From positions 8,799-37,709 of the forward strand of contig DALZ01000092.1 of assembly GCA_002496955.1 (NCBI GenBank): 28,911 bases of DNA, in the 5' to 3' direction. Shown in pieces: positions 1 to 7,296 of this stretch. This DNA comes from Euryarchaeota archaeon UBA128. GTDB taxonomy: Archaea; Thermoplasmatota; Poseidoniia; Poseidoniales; Poseidoniaceae. Position 1 is the first letter of the stretch. Every line of letters begins with the position of its first letter. The position numbers were made by a program, and so were the translations under genes. The notes under the pieces were generated by a model. The model was not told where the DNA came from. It did no database searches and saw only the letters and a program-made list of their open reading frames with translations.

Positions 1-103
1 AGGGGTTGTTATGACTTATGGCAACAAGCATGACTTATGCATCAAATTTGCATGGTTTTTGAGGCAGCCAATATGTCGTTATTGCGTGCCATTTCCGTTT
101 CCA

Positions 104-110
104 TTAAATA
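104..110 (+). promoter_or_regulatory. Possible TATA box of the rpo7 operon
   Basis: The string TTAAATA lies in an AT-rich patch about 50 bp before a strong Shine-Dalgarno sequence (GAGGTGA, 153-159). An archaeal TATA box normally lies about 24-31 bp before the transcription start, which would place the start near 133. That start would give a leader of about 100 nt before rpo7. This is one plausible box in a short region and no transcript evidence is available. Confidence 0.3.
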
Positions 111-163
111 GGGGCCGTCGGTGGCAGACACGACTACGGTCGATTCTATCCCGAGGTGACACC

Positions 164-196
164 GGTGAAGGACAGAATAGCACGCTATTCTTCACC
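164..196 (+). other. Leader hairpin upstream of rpo7
   Basis: The sequence can fold as a two-part stem. GGTGAA (164-169) pairs with TTCACC (191-196), and GAATAG (175-180) pairs with CTATTC (185-190), closing a CACG loop, with a 5-nt bulge on the 5' side. No T-run follows, so it does not look like a classic terminator. It lies inside the possible leader ORF and 35 bp before the rpo7 start, so an effect on operon expression is possible. Confidence 0.4.
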
Positions 197-239
197 ATGT
201 TCCTTTGAATCGGCCAAAGGATGTGAAAAGAATGTATAA
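165..239 (+). CDS. Possible 24-residue leader ORF overlapping the rpo7 start
   Basis: A GTG codon at 165 follows a perfect Shine-Dalgarno sequence GAGGTGA (153-159) by 5 nt. The reading frame gives 24 residues and ends in TAA at 237-239, overlapping the rpo7 ATG at 232 by 8 bp. The SD-to-GTG context (GAGGTGACACCGGTGA) is almost the same as the one that starts dinB in this window (GAGGTGACACGGTGA). The frame stays open back to 108 but has no ATG, GTG or TTG before a GTG at 156. The peptide matches no family I know. It may be a leader peptide that couples translation to rpo7, the tail of a decayed upstream gene, or chance. Confidence 0.3.
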   Translation: MKDRIARYSSPCSFESAKGCEKNV

Positions 240-786
240 AATTGTCACAAAAGAAGATACAATTCGTATTCCTGCGGAATATATGCGTAAAGGACAATCA
301 CTAGACCAGCACATCGATAGGCTATCAATGACTGCGTTTGAAGGTAGATTCGATGATGATAATCGATTCGTATTGGTTACAACAAATCATCAACCACTGG
401 GTCGTGGAAGAATAATACACGGAGACGGTGCAATTTACCAAAGGGTTAGGTTCGATGCCGTTTTGTTTTGCATGGATGACTATGAAATTGTTGAGGGAGT
501 GGTTTCTGAGGTCAACGAATTCGGTGCGTTTGTCAGAATTGGACCAATGGAGGCACTACTTCACAAGTCGCAGATAATGGACGACACAGTTGATGCCAAC
601 GTAGGAATGGGCTGGATTGAAGGAAAACAAACTGGCCGAAGATTGCAAATTGGCGATTCCATCAGGGCTAGGATAGTTTCATTGTCACCAGATACAAGTG
701 ACCCTCGAAGGTCAAAAATTGGTCTGACTAGCAAGCAACCAGGTCTAGGTTGCCACGTTTGGATAGATGAGGACAACAATGAGTGA
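232..786 (+). CDS. rpo7: DNA-directed RNA polymerase subunit Rpo7 (RpoE)
   Basis: This is the archaeal counterpart of eukaryotic Rpb7. It forms the polymerase stalk with Rpo4 and helps in open-complex formation and in binding the emerging transcript. The 184 residues are the usual length. The N-terminal part is the ribonucleoprotein-like domain, with a start typical of the family (MYKIVTKEDTIRIP). Residues from about 80 on form an S1 RNA-binding domain with the classic strand GVVSEVNEFGAFVRIGPMEA and a KIGLTSKQPGLG end. The ATG at 232 fits the family start better than a TTG nine codons earlier, and a near-SD (GGATGTGA, 219-226) precedes it. It overlaps spt4 by 8 bp and heads the operon spt4-rps24e-rps27ae, a cluster common in Euryarchaeota. 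Confidence 0.96.
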   Translation: MYKIVTKEDTIRIPAEYMRKGQSLDQHIDRLSMTAFEGRFDDDNRFVLVTTNHQPLGRGRIIHGDGAIYQRVRFDAVLFCMDDYEIVEGVVSEVNEFGAFVRIGPMEALLHKSQIMDDTVDANVGMGWIEGKQTGRRLQIGDSIRARIVSLSPDTSDPRRSKIGLTSKQPGLGCHVWIDEDNNE

Positions 787-1015
787 GTTGAGTATTATGC
801 CAAAAAATCCGTTTGCTTGTGCTGAATGCAGCGTCATTTTGCCAGACCCAGAAAAGAAAAATGAAATTCCTATTTGTAACAGATGCCCTAGCGCTCAGGT
901 CACTACTGATTGGCAGGGTTATGTAATTATCATGGATCCAGAGCGTTCTGAAATAGCTAAGCGTCTGAACGTAGATCGACCGGGGAAATATGCGCTCAAG
1001 GTCAATACCAGATGA
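779..1015 (+). CDS. spt4: Transcription elongation factor Spt4 (RpoE'')
   Basis: Spt4 binds the NGN domain of Spt5 and supports processive transcription by RNA polymerase. The 78-residue protein starts with a zinc ribbon: C14-x2-C17 and C33-x2-C36 (contexts CAEC and CNRC). It ends with the conserved WQGYVIIMDPERSEIAKRL block, followed by a GKYALKV tail. The ATG at 779 overlaps the end of rpo7 (ATGAGTGA), a typical translational-coupling arrangement. An internal ATG at 797, just before the zinc ribbon, is the alternative start. In many euryarchaea a DUF359 gene (dephospho-CoA kinase) sits between spt4 and rps24e; here only 15 bp separate them. Confidence 0.95.
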   Translation: MSELSIMPKNPFACAECSVILPDPEKKNEIPICNRCPSAQVTTDWQGYVIIMDPERSEIAKRLNVDRPGKYALKVNTR

Positions 1016-1030
1016 AATGAGGTGATTTAG

Positions 1031-1387
1031 ATGGAAATAGTAGACAGAATGGAAAACAAACTTCTCAACAGAGTAGAAATAAAGTTCAGTTGGAGACATA
1101 ACGGGAAAGCCACGCCATCAAGAAAAGAGGTAATGGACTTAGTCAAGACTTTGGAGCCCAAGTCCAATCCTGATTACATCATAATCAAAGACTGTGACAC
1201 TAGATTTGGCCAACCCTTAACCACTGGGTTGGCATATATCTATGGTGATGAGGACGCAATGAAGGTCGAACCAAAATATATCCACAAGCGTCATGAGCAA
1301 TTCCGCACTGCAAAATCTGAACCTTCTACTAGCGATGAGTCAGCAGAATCGGCTGAAAAGCCAGTAGAAGAAGGAGGCGATGAATAA
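1031..1387 (+). CDS. rps24e: Small ribosomal subunit protein S24e
   Basis: A component of the archaeal and eukaryotic 30S/40S subunit. The first 95 or so residues carry the family core, including LNRVEIKFSWRHNGKATPSR, the IIIKDCDTRFGQPLTTGLAYIYGD region and basic flanks. Residues from about 96 to 118 form a Ser/Glu-rich acidic tail (KSEPSTSDESAESAEKP and following) that is not part of the usual core. A very good SD sequence (GAGGTGAT, 1019-1026) sits 4 nt before the ATG. The stop codon TAA (1385-1387) shares its last base with the ATG of rps27ae (TAATG), so the two ribosomal protein genes should be translationally coupled. Confidence 0.95.
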   Translation: MEIVDRMENKLLNRVEIKFSWRHNGKATPSRKEVMDLVKTLEPKSNPDYIIIKDCDTRFGQPLTTGLAYIYGDEDAMKVEPKYIHKRHEQFRTAKSEPSTSDESAESAEKPVEEGGDE

Positions 1388-1563
1388 TGTCTGATGGACC
1401 AAACCCTGCAGCAAAGTGGAATAAATATTCAATTGGAGAAGACGGTAAACTACAACGCAAAGCAGAATTCTGCAAGTTGTGTGGACCGGGCGTATTTATG
1501 GCAATTCATGCCAACCGAAAATCGTGTGGCCGCTGTGGATACACCGAGGTTATCGAACAGTAA
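1387..1563 (+). CDS. rps27ae: Small ribosomal subunit protein S27ae
   Basis: A 58-residue zinc-ribbon ribosomal protein. In eukaryotes it is made as a ubiquitin fusion; here, as in other archaea, it stands alone. It contains C29-x2-C32 and C47-x2-C50 (contexts FCKLCGPG and CGRCGYTE), the zinc-binding pattern of the family, and a Trp/Lys-rich N-terminal part. The ATG overlaps the rps24e stop by one base. Its TAA stop (1561-1563) directly abuts the stop codon of the convergent gene at 1564, forming TAATTA. In many euryarchaea kae1/bud32 follow this gene; here the neighbour is an unrelated gene on the other strand. Confidence 0.95.
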   Translation: MSDGPNPAAKWNKYSIGEDGKLQRKAEFCKLCGPGVFMAIHANRKSCGRCGYTEVIEQ

Positions 1564-2496
1564 TTAGTTTGAATCATCACTCTCGATGATGTCCCATTTA
1601 CCATCATTGCAGAGATATAAACCTGTTTTTGCCTCAACAAATACTGCTATTTCCTCTAACGGTATTCGCCTCTGAGTATCCTTCGAGATGAATAATATCT
1701 CTCGCCAACCAGCCACATACCATCCACCGTGCTCATTACACCAATCTGCATGTGTTATTGGGCCTGATAGTTTTGCGTTGAGAACTACTTCACTATCCTC
1801 ATAAAGCACGATGCTTGAATTGTTGAATAGCAATAGATAGTTTTCGTTATGCATGAAAACTTTGTTCAAGTAACCATCTAGCGAAATAGTATCCTTGTGT
1901 AGTATTGCGCCAGATTTCACGTCATATCTTATCAAGCCACCCCCTTTAGACCAAATTTCAAATTTCTTATCGTCACAAGTGCTGGCAATTGTTTCCATTG
2001 CACGAGGGATTTTCAGTAATTTCTTCCATGAAGGTTCTGAAGAGCGCCAATTTTCTATTGAATTAACAGATAGATTATACACACCTTTCTTCCATAACAC
2101 AAAAGAAAATGATGCGCTATTAGCGCTCAGCGAAATTGGTTCCGCATCTAAGACATGTGACCATTTGTTGCCGTTGGGGTGAATTGATTTGTCAATCGTT
2201 CTTCTAACACGTAAATCCCCGCGGTCTACTCCAGTGGTAAACTCCTTAGTTAAATCTAAGGCCGCCATTCTTGCCAACATTAACTCCTGATCTAGCCATG
2301 TGGCTACAAGGGTGTCGCCGATAATAACTGCGTCTCTAATCGGGGTTGGGAACGGTTTTGTTGGTGGCCCAACATATTCCCCATCTTGGCTAATTTTTTG
2401 TAACTCACCGTCGACGCCAACTATCACGTATCCTGAATTGTATGGTAACACCAGTTTTGGCGTGAACGATAGTTTCCCTGGAATCCCCCACGCCAT
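1564..2496 (-). CDS. Unknown protein, probably a beta-propeller-like repeat protein
   Basis: The function is not recognised. The 310 residues show short hydrophobic beta-strand-like blocks separated by turns and many Trp/Gly/Asp positions. Examples are YVIVGVDGELQKI, GGWYVAGWREILFISKD and TGLYLCNDGKWDII. These recur roughly every 40-50 residues, which resembles a WD40/PQQ-type propeller without a clear consensus. No signal peptide or transmembrane helix is seen, so it is probably cytoplasmic. The ATG at 2496 gives MAWGIPGKLSFTPK. It is divergent from dtdA across 77-98 bp and convergent with rps27ae with no gap. A single-domain WD-like scaffold is the best guess. Confidence 0.75.
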   Translation of the reverse strand: MAWGIPGKLSFTPKLVLPYNSGYVIVGVDGELQKISQDGEYVGPPTKPFPTPIRDAVIIGDTLVATWLDQELMLARMAALDLTKEFTTGVDRGDLRVRRTIDKSIHPNGNKWSHVLDAEPISLSANSASFSFVLWKKGVYNLSVNSIENWRSSEPSWKKLLKIPRAMETIASTCDDKKFEIWSKGGGLIRYDVKSGAILHKDTISLDGYLNKVFMHNENYLLLFNNSSIVLYEDSEVVLNAKLSGPITHADWCNEHGGWYVAGWREILFISKDTQRRIPLEEIAVFVEAKTGLYLCNDGKWDIIESDDSN

Positions 2497-2545
2497 GATG
2501 CAAACCAGTTATCAATACTTTGTCAATTCTCGTATAGAAAAAAAT

Positions 2546-2558
2546 CAATAATATAATC
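2546..2558 (+). promoter_or_regulatory. TATA-like element for dtdA
   Basis: The AT-rich block AATAATATAATC, preceded by an A-run, fits an archaeal TATA box with an upstream purine-rich BRE. It ends 15 bp before the ATG at 2574 and about 36 bp before the better dtdA start at 2595. A transcription start near 2578-2580 would therefore favour the second start. Confidence 0.45.
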
Positions 2559-2594
2559 TGTTACATTGAGAGTATGGGCAATTCTGAAGTCTCG

Positions 2595-3539
2595 ATGATT
2601 GCTGTCAATATGAGCGATATTGCGTCAAGTAATCAAGCCAAAGTATTGCTTGAGACTCTTGATTGGGAAAATATCGGACCGGTGGAAGAAAAACAATCTT
2701 ACAGATTAGGAGATGTTAGAATGTGGATGTTCGATGACCGTATCTTAAATGAGGACAATATCGATATTCGATGGTTTCAACAGACTGGTGAGAAGGTTAC
2801 TGAGGTAATATTTCCCTCAAAACACTCAGCCTCAAGTGGTAAACCGTCTCTGACACTTCATCCAATAGGAGTTCCGCATTTAGAGTATGGTACCATGCCG
2901 CCATTTGGTGGCAAAGCAGGTCATGCACCACCTCCGTCAACACGGCTTTCGTCGTGGTGGAAGATGCTCCAAGAGTATGTCAAAGGTACTACTTTGGAGC
3001 AGGAATTTGAATTGACATTAGAGGTGACACATCATGGGCCTTGGCTAGGCGTTCCTGCATTGTTCATCGAAATTGGTTCCACAGAGAGCACCTGGTCGCA
3101 CATGTCAGCTGCAAAGTTGCTGGCGAGTATTATCACTGACGGCATGGCACTAAAACAAGGTAATGCAATCGGGACATGGGACTGCGAAGAAAATGCCGGC
3201 GAACTGGTTCTGATTACCCTTGGCGGCGGTCATTATGCGCCAAGAGCAAACAAATTAGCGTCGCTTGATGGCATCTGGCTTGGGCACATGCTGGCGACTT
3301 ACTCTCTACCATTCGTAAAGTCAGAAGTTGAAGGTGATATTCCGGGCGGCACATGGAAACAAGCCATAGAATCAGCAGTTTCAGCGACGCAGTTAGCCTT
3401 TCCAAATGGAAAAATAATCTGTTCCATGGATAAAAAAGCCTTCAAAGGATGGCAGCGACAAGCCATAAGAAACTATCTCATCGATATTGACATACCATTG
3501 TTAACAACTAAACAAATAACTGAAGCATTAACCAATTAA
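2595..3539 (+). CDS. dtdA: D-aminoacyl-tRNA deacylase (archaeal type)
   Basis: DtdA hydrolyses D-aminoacyl-tRNA and keeps D-amino acids out of protein; the archaeal and plant (GEK1) enzyme is unrelated to bacterial Dtd. Family blocks are clear. They include the N-terminal SDIASSNQAKVLL, then FPSKHSASSGKPSLTLHPIG, the metal-site region EVTHHGPWLGVPALFIEIGS followed by TESTW, and GGGHYAPR. At 314 residues from 2595 it is slightly long for the family. I prefer the ATG at 2595 (MIAVNMSDIASS) because it matches the family start; an in-frame ATG at 2574 would add 7 residues. It is followed 46 bp later by a proline dehydrogenase gene on the same strand. Confidence 0.9.
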   Translation: MIAVNMSDIASSNQAKVLLETLDWENIGPVEEKQSYRLGDVRMWMFDDRILNEDNIDIRWFQQTGEKVTEVIFPSKHSASSGKPSLTLHPIGVPHLEYGTMPPFGGKAGHAPPPSTRLSSWWKMLQEYVKGTTLEQEFELTLEVTHHGPWLGVPALFIEIGSTESTWSHMSAAKLLASIITDGMALKQGNAIGTWDCEENAGELVLITLGGGHYAPRANKLASLDGIWLGHMLATYSLPFVKSEVEGDIPGGTWKQAIESAVSATQLAFPNGKIICSMDKKAFKGWQRQAIRNYLIDIDIPLLTTKQITEALTN

Positions 3540-3585
3540 ACACAAGCCTCATGAATCTCCTAAAGGAGCGTCTGACGGGGTAGTA

Positions 3586-4563
3586 ATGACCAGTTGGTTT
3601 TCCAAGCTCGTTGTTGGCATGACGATACGTATGCCAAAGTGGTTTGTGGGCTGGGTTTCTCGCCGGTATGTTGCAGGTAATAATATCGAAGATGCTATTA
3701 GAGTTATGCAACGATTAAGTAAAGAAAATGCCTGCTTTACAGTCGATGTTCTCGGAGAGGAAATATCCACAATGTCTGAAGCGCAATATTTCTGTGATGA
3801 GTATAGTCGGTTGATTGATGAAATAATAAAACATGAAATTGACTCAAATATCAGCATTAAGCCAACCGCATTTGGACTTCTTGTAGATCGAGAAAAAGGC
3901 TATGAAAACATCAGAAAAATTGTTGCTATGGCTGCACAACATGAAATGTTTGTCAGACTGGACATGGAAGATCACAGAGTAACGCAGGATACTATCGATG
4001 TAGTAGTGCAACTGCATAGCGAGGGCTTGACAAATGTGGGGACAGTGTATCAAGGTCGTTTATTCAGGACCTTTGATGATATTGACTACTTAGAGGGAAA
4101 ACTTGGTCCTGCTGCCGATTACCGTATATGTAAGGGAATATATCTCGAACCAAGTAGCATAGCACATTCAGGGTATCGAGAAATAGTCAGTGCGACAAAC
4201 GCAAGTATCGACAAGATGCTTTCTGCAGGTGCTTATTGCGCTATTGCATCGCATGATAAACCAGTTATTGACCATGCGCTATCAGCACTAAAGGCGCACG
4301 GAATGGGTCCAAAAACTCCAGATCCTAGAAATAATGCTGGTAGTCAAAGAAACGGCAAGGGTCCGGGTTATGAATTCCAAATGCTATTAGGTGTCAGAGG
4401 GCCAATGAGAAGGAAACTTGCTGCACAAGGTCATAGAACGAGAGTCTATGTCCCTTATGGAAAACAATGGTATGAATACAGTATCAGGCGCTTAAAGGAA
4501 AATCCGACAGTCGGTGCTCAAGTAGCAAAGGCTTTTTTGCTACCATGGACGAATCGTCCATGA
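3586..4563 (+). CDS. Proline dehydrogenase (monofunctional, FAD-dependent)
   Basis: It oxidises proline to pyrroline-5-carboxylate with FAD, the first step of proline catabolism. The 325 residues form the PRODH barrel alone, without the P5C dehydrogenase domain of PutA. Signature blocks in order are IKPTAFG (91-97), VRLDMED (123-129), YQGRLFRT (155-162), YRICKGIYLEPS (179-190), ASHDKP (221-226), YEFQMLLGVRG (262-272) and the C-terminal YVPYGKQWYEYSIRRLKENP (288-307), which carries the paired Arg that contact the substrate carboxylate. Length is close to small bacterial PRODHs. No P5C dehydrogenase gene is in the window. Its TGA stop abuts the convergent gene at 4564 with no gap. The dtdA pairing suggests co-transcription but no obvious shared pathway. 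Confidence 0.93.
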   Translation: MTSWFSKLVVGMTIRMPKWFVGWVSRRYVAGNNIEDAIRVMQRLSKENACFTVDVLGEEISTMSEAQYFCDEYSRLIDEIIKHEIDSNISIKPTAFGLLVDREKGYENIRKIVAMAAQHEMFVRLDMEDHRVTQDTIDVVVQLHSEGLTNVGTVYQGRLFRTFDDIDYLEGKLGPAADYRICKGIYLEPSSIAHSGYREIVSATNASIDKMLSAGAYCAIASHDKPVIDHALSALKAHGMGPKTPDPRNNAGSQRNGKGPGYEFQMLLGVRGPMRRKLAAQGHRTRVYVPYGKQWYEYSIRRLKENPTVGAQVAKAFLLPWTNRP

Positions 4564-5331
4564 TTATTTTCTAGGTCGCTTTCTTTTCCGCTTATTACTA
4601 GGAGTAACTCTTTTTTTTGTCACTTCTTTTGGTATCTCTGGATTTGGATTATAGCCGAGTTTTCCTTCTTTCCATGCTTGCCGCCTTTCTCTCGGAGTCT
4701 TTGGTTCGAAATGTTCAACATTTGGCGGTTCATGAAGATATATTCGCTTTATGTTTTGAGCTTCGACCGTGCCTCGCAGAGTCCTGCCTGCGCCAGTGTG
4801 TATTGCTCTAATCCGCCATGTTTCACCCTGATAGTCGATTTGTGTGTCAGCAGTAAATTTTGTGCCATAATCAACTAACATTGAGGACGAATCTGAAAAT
4901 TCTCCACTGGTGGTCGTAACCTTTACCCTGACCATGTCGGTCCTTAAGGCTGAAATTACCGATACGCTAGTAGCGATAGCAGTATCCTGTTTCCGCCCAT
5001 CAGTATCGAGAATCTGGTTTATCTGCCACTGCATATCAGACTCTTCAAAAATATCACCAATGCTAAATTTTTCATCATCATCAATCTCCAGCTCCACTCT
5101 GTTTGAATGTGGTCCATCGGTAAGTATGAATGGTAATCTGAGTAATTTAGGTTCCCTTATGCTAAGATTAGCAATTGAGTTACAAGTTATGCATTTTATT
5201 AGTAAATCTCGTCCAGAGCCGACCTGTCTCTCTTTCAGTATTTCATGTCCTGCAAGTTCATCGCATTCAGCACAATATGTGACGTTCTCCAAGATTTCAT
5301 CTTGGTCATCTTCAGCCACATACTCACTCAT
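4564..5331 (-). CDS. HVO_0476-family zinc finger protein
   Basis: A conserved archaeal protein of unknown function. From the ATG at 5331 it has 255 residues. A zinc ribbon near the N-terminus contains C20-x2-C23 and C47-x2-C50 (contexts YCAEC and KCITC). A beta-rich middle part follows with motifs such as SIGDIFEESD, MVRVKVTTTSGE and YQGETWRIRAIHTG. The C-terminal 35 residues are highly basic and end in KRKRKRPRK, which suggests nucleic-acid binding. An upstream in-frame ATG at 5355 would add 8 residues; the 5331 start (MSEYVAED) looks more natural. It lies convergent to proline dehydrogenase (zero gap) and divergent to the methyltransferase-like gene. The family call is by overall pattern, not a search. 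Confidence 0.75.
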   Translation of the reverse strand: MSEYVAEDDQDEILENVTYCAECDELAGHEILKERQVGSGRDLLIKCITCNSIANLSIREPKLLRLPFILTDGPHSNRVELEIDDDEKFSIGDIFEESDMQWQINQILDTDGRKQDTAIATSVSVISALRTDMVRVKVTTTSGEFSDSSSMLVDYGTKFTADTQIDYQGETWRIRAIHTGAGRTLRGTVEAQNIKRIYLHEPPNVEHFEPKTPRERRQAWKEGKLGYNPNPEIPKEVTKKRVTPSNKRKRKRPRK

Positions 5332-5422
5332 GCTATCAACTATCCCACAGTCCATTAGGTTTCAAGTAATCGCATAAATCCCGATACGAGAGTTCATGAA
5401 TTGTTGCCTAGTGCACCAATGC

Positions 5423-6157
5423 ATGAGCAAAGATTCAGGTGATGCACCCGAACGCTCAGAGTTGCTTAGTTATCTTTTTGGCAAGCCCGGAAATTTACCA
5501 CGCGATGAACCACTAATTGCGGCAAATATCAACGAACAGTTGCAGCACATGGGCTTAGTGACTTGGCCTATCTCAGTAATCCGTCGAGTACGCGATGGCA
5601 TCCACCGAATAAGTCCTAACGCAGTTCTTGAAATTGGTGGGGGTATCGGTCACCGAAGTGCTTGGTTACTAGACCTGTTTGACACCCAAAATAAACCTGA
5701 ACGGTATGATATTATTGAGCAAGGCAACAAGTTTGCTGTAATAATCAAACGCCTTGTCGACCGTTATGAAGCTGCAGATTGGACGAATATCAAGGTTGGT
5801 GAGTTACAAACTTTAGCTGCAGAAACTATTGCTTGGAAGGCCGCTACTGTTAGTGGCCTAGGGGTTGGAGATGCACCATTAATAACTAACTACGATGTGA
5901 TTATTGTTGATGAGAAGCCTGAAAAACTGGCCAAGTCAATTCACAATTCGCTAGAGTTACTCTCACCAAACGGGATTTTGATCGCCACAGAACCGTTAGT
6001 GCCATCAGGAGAAGTCGATGAAGAAGATGATTCCCAAATGGCGCTAGTCGATGGGTTCAATGAATGGATAGAACTAATAAAGTCCAAACAAGTTGGTTAT
6101 AATATTGCTTTCATTCCAGTATTTGAAGGAACAATTGTTGCTTTTCTGAAGAAATAA
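5423..6157 (+). CDS. Putative SAM-dependent class I methyltransferase-like protein
   Basis: The substrate is unknown. From the ATG at 5423 it has 244 residues. The Rossmann motif I is present as AVLEIGGGIGHRSAWLLDLF, followed by an acidic-strand segment (YDIIEQGNKFA) and the motif IV/V-like strand NYDVIIVDEKPEKL. A C-terminal post-strand region follows (LLSPNGILIATEPLVPSG). This is the order of O-methyltransferase-like folds, but no family-specific substrate motif stands out. An in-frame ATG at 5396 would add nine residues including MNCCLVHQC, which looks unlike a native start. Its TAA stop touches the stop codon of the convergent subtilase gene. Confidence 0.7.
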   Translation: MSKDSGDAPERSELLSYLFGKPGNLPRDEPLIAANINEQLQHMGLVTWPISVIRRVRDGIHRISPNAVLEIGGGIGHRSAWLLDLFDTQNKPERYDIIEQGNKFAVIIKRLVDRYEAADWTNIKVGELQTLAAETIAWKAATVSGLGVGDAPLITNYDVIIVDEKPEKLAKSIHNSLELLSPNGILIATEPLVPSGEVDEEDDSQMALVDGFNEWIELIKSKQVGYNIAFIPVFEGTIVAFLKK

Positions 6158-7291
6158 TCACTCGAAATATTGGATTAGATTTTCTACTTGTATCAATCCA
6201 TAGCCATAATTGTCATCATGCCCATCTTGACCAGGCAGAGGTTTAGCAGTCTCCATTAATGCCTGTTTGATTTGTTGGACGTTATCTGATGAGCCTGCTG
6301 AACCATTTGCGACTAGACTGGGTTGCGCCTCAAGAAGTAGCGCAATCGCTCCAGTAACGTATACAGTCGCCGCGCTTGTTCCGTCAACTATTGACCACGT
6401 ACCATCATTGTTGATTACAGGGACTCCCTCCGCCGGAGCAACAATTTCAGGCTTTTTGTTAGGGTCTTGTCGTGGTAGGATAATTGGGAACAAATTACCA
6501 TTGTTGTCGCCAACTGATGAACCACTCCAGTGGCTTCCATCGGCAGTTACACCGCCAACAGATATTACCAACCTTTCACTAGAAGGGTGGGCTACATCGC
6601 CGTCATCATCTGGGCCACCATCATTACCAGCAGCAGCTACCACAACGATACCTTGGTCAATTGCATCGCTAGCTGCATCACTAGAATCACGACCTCCAAA
6701 TGGATTGAACGGAATCAACCCAGGCGCCCCACCAAGTGAGAGTGACACTATGTTAACGCCTTGTTGAACACACCAATCGATAGCATCAGCTACAACCCCA
6801 TCATCACCACTACCATTCCCTGATAATGCTTTAGCGACATATAGGTCAACATCCGCTGCCACGCCTTGCATCCACCCATCGGCAACTAATAGCCCGGCCA
6901 TGCTAGTGCCGTGTCCTTGGTCATCATAGGGTTGGTCTTGGTTGTTAACAAAGTCCTGCCAGCCTGTTAACTCTAGACTAGAGAGGTCTTTGTGGGTCAT
7001 ATCTATTCCAGAATCAACTATGCAAACTTTTATTCCAGTACCATCTAGCTTTGTATCATCGGTTTGAACCAATTCTTGGTATATTTCCTGAGCAGAAAGG
7101 GCACCGTCAGTAGGCCTTGGTGCGAAAGGATTGTTATCTTTGAAGACATTAATCATGTAACTGGTTGAGAAAACCAGAATTAATGTTAATACGACGAGAT
7201 ATGCGACAAATCGCCTAGATGATTGCTGTTGGGAGACCATATGTTCATCAGGAACACTCTGTGTTGTGATTAACTCTGGGATGGCTTCCAT
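6158..7291 (-). CDS. Membrane-anchored subtilisin-like serine protease (S8 family)
   Basis: An endopeptidase expected to act outside the cell membrane. From the ATG at 7291 it has 377 residues. A cytoplasmic segment is followed by a signal-anchor helix (about 28-47, RRFVAYLVVLTLILVFSTSY) and then the S8 catalytic domain. The triad and oxyanion residues are clear: Asp93 (IVDSGID), His127 (GHGTSMAG), Asn223 (AAAGNDGG) and Ser306 (VDGTSAATVYVTGAIALLL). Only about 45 residues separate the helix from the catalytic domain, so the usual I9 pro-domain is not evident. A TTG at 7300 would add three residues. It starts 5 bp after the cysteine desulfurase stop and ends the operon with that gene and the zinc-ribbon membrane protein. 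Confidence 0.92.
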   Translation of the reverse strand: MEAIPELITTQSVPDEHMVSQQQSSRRFVAYLVVLTLILVFSTSYMINVFKDNNPFAPRPTDGALSAQEIYQELVQTDDTKLDGTGIKVCIVDSGIDMTHKDLSSLELTGWQDFVNNQDQPYDDQGHGTSMAGLLVADGWMQGVAADVDLYVAKALSGNGSGDDGVVADAIDWCVQQGVNIVSLSLGGAPGLIPFNPFGGRDSSDAASDAIDQGIVVVAAAGNDGGPDDDGDVAHPSSERLVISVGGVTADGSHWSGSSVGDNNGNLFPIILPRQDPNKKPEIVAPAEGVPVINNDGTWSIVDGTSAATVYVTGAIALLLEAQPSLVANGSAGSSDNVQQIKQALMETAKPLPGQDGHDDNYGYGLIQVENLIQYFE

Positions 7292-7296
7292 GACAA

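Noticed and set aside
8..40. Direct repeat of ATGACTTATG (11-20 and 29-38)
   Set aside because: Only two copies 8 bp apart, without other structure; too short to support a repeat element.
2..208. Open frame of about 65 codons running in from the left edge
   Set aside because: Its composition is not protein-like (Cys, Arg and Phe rich without pattern), it overlaps the leader ORF and hairpin, and no family is recognisable. It may be noncoding.
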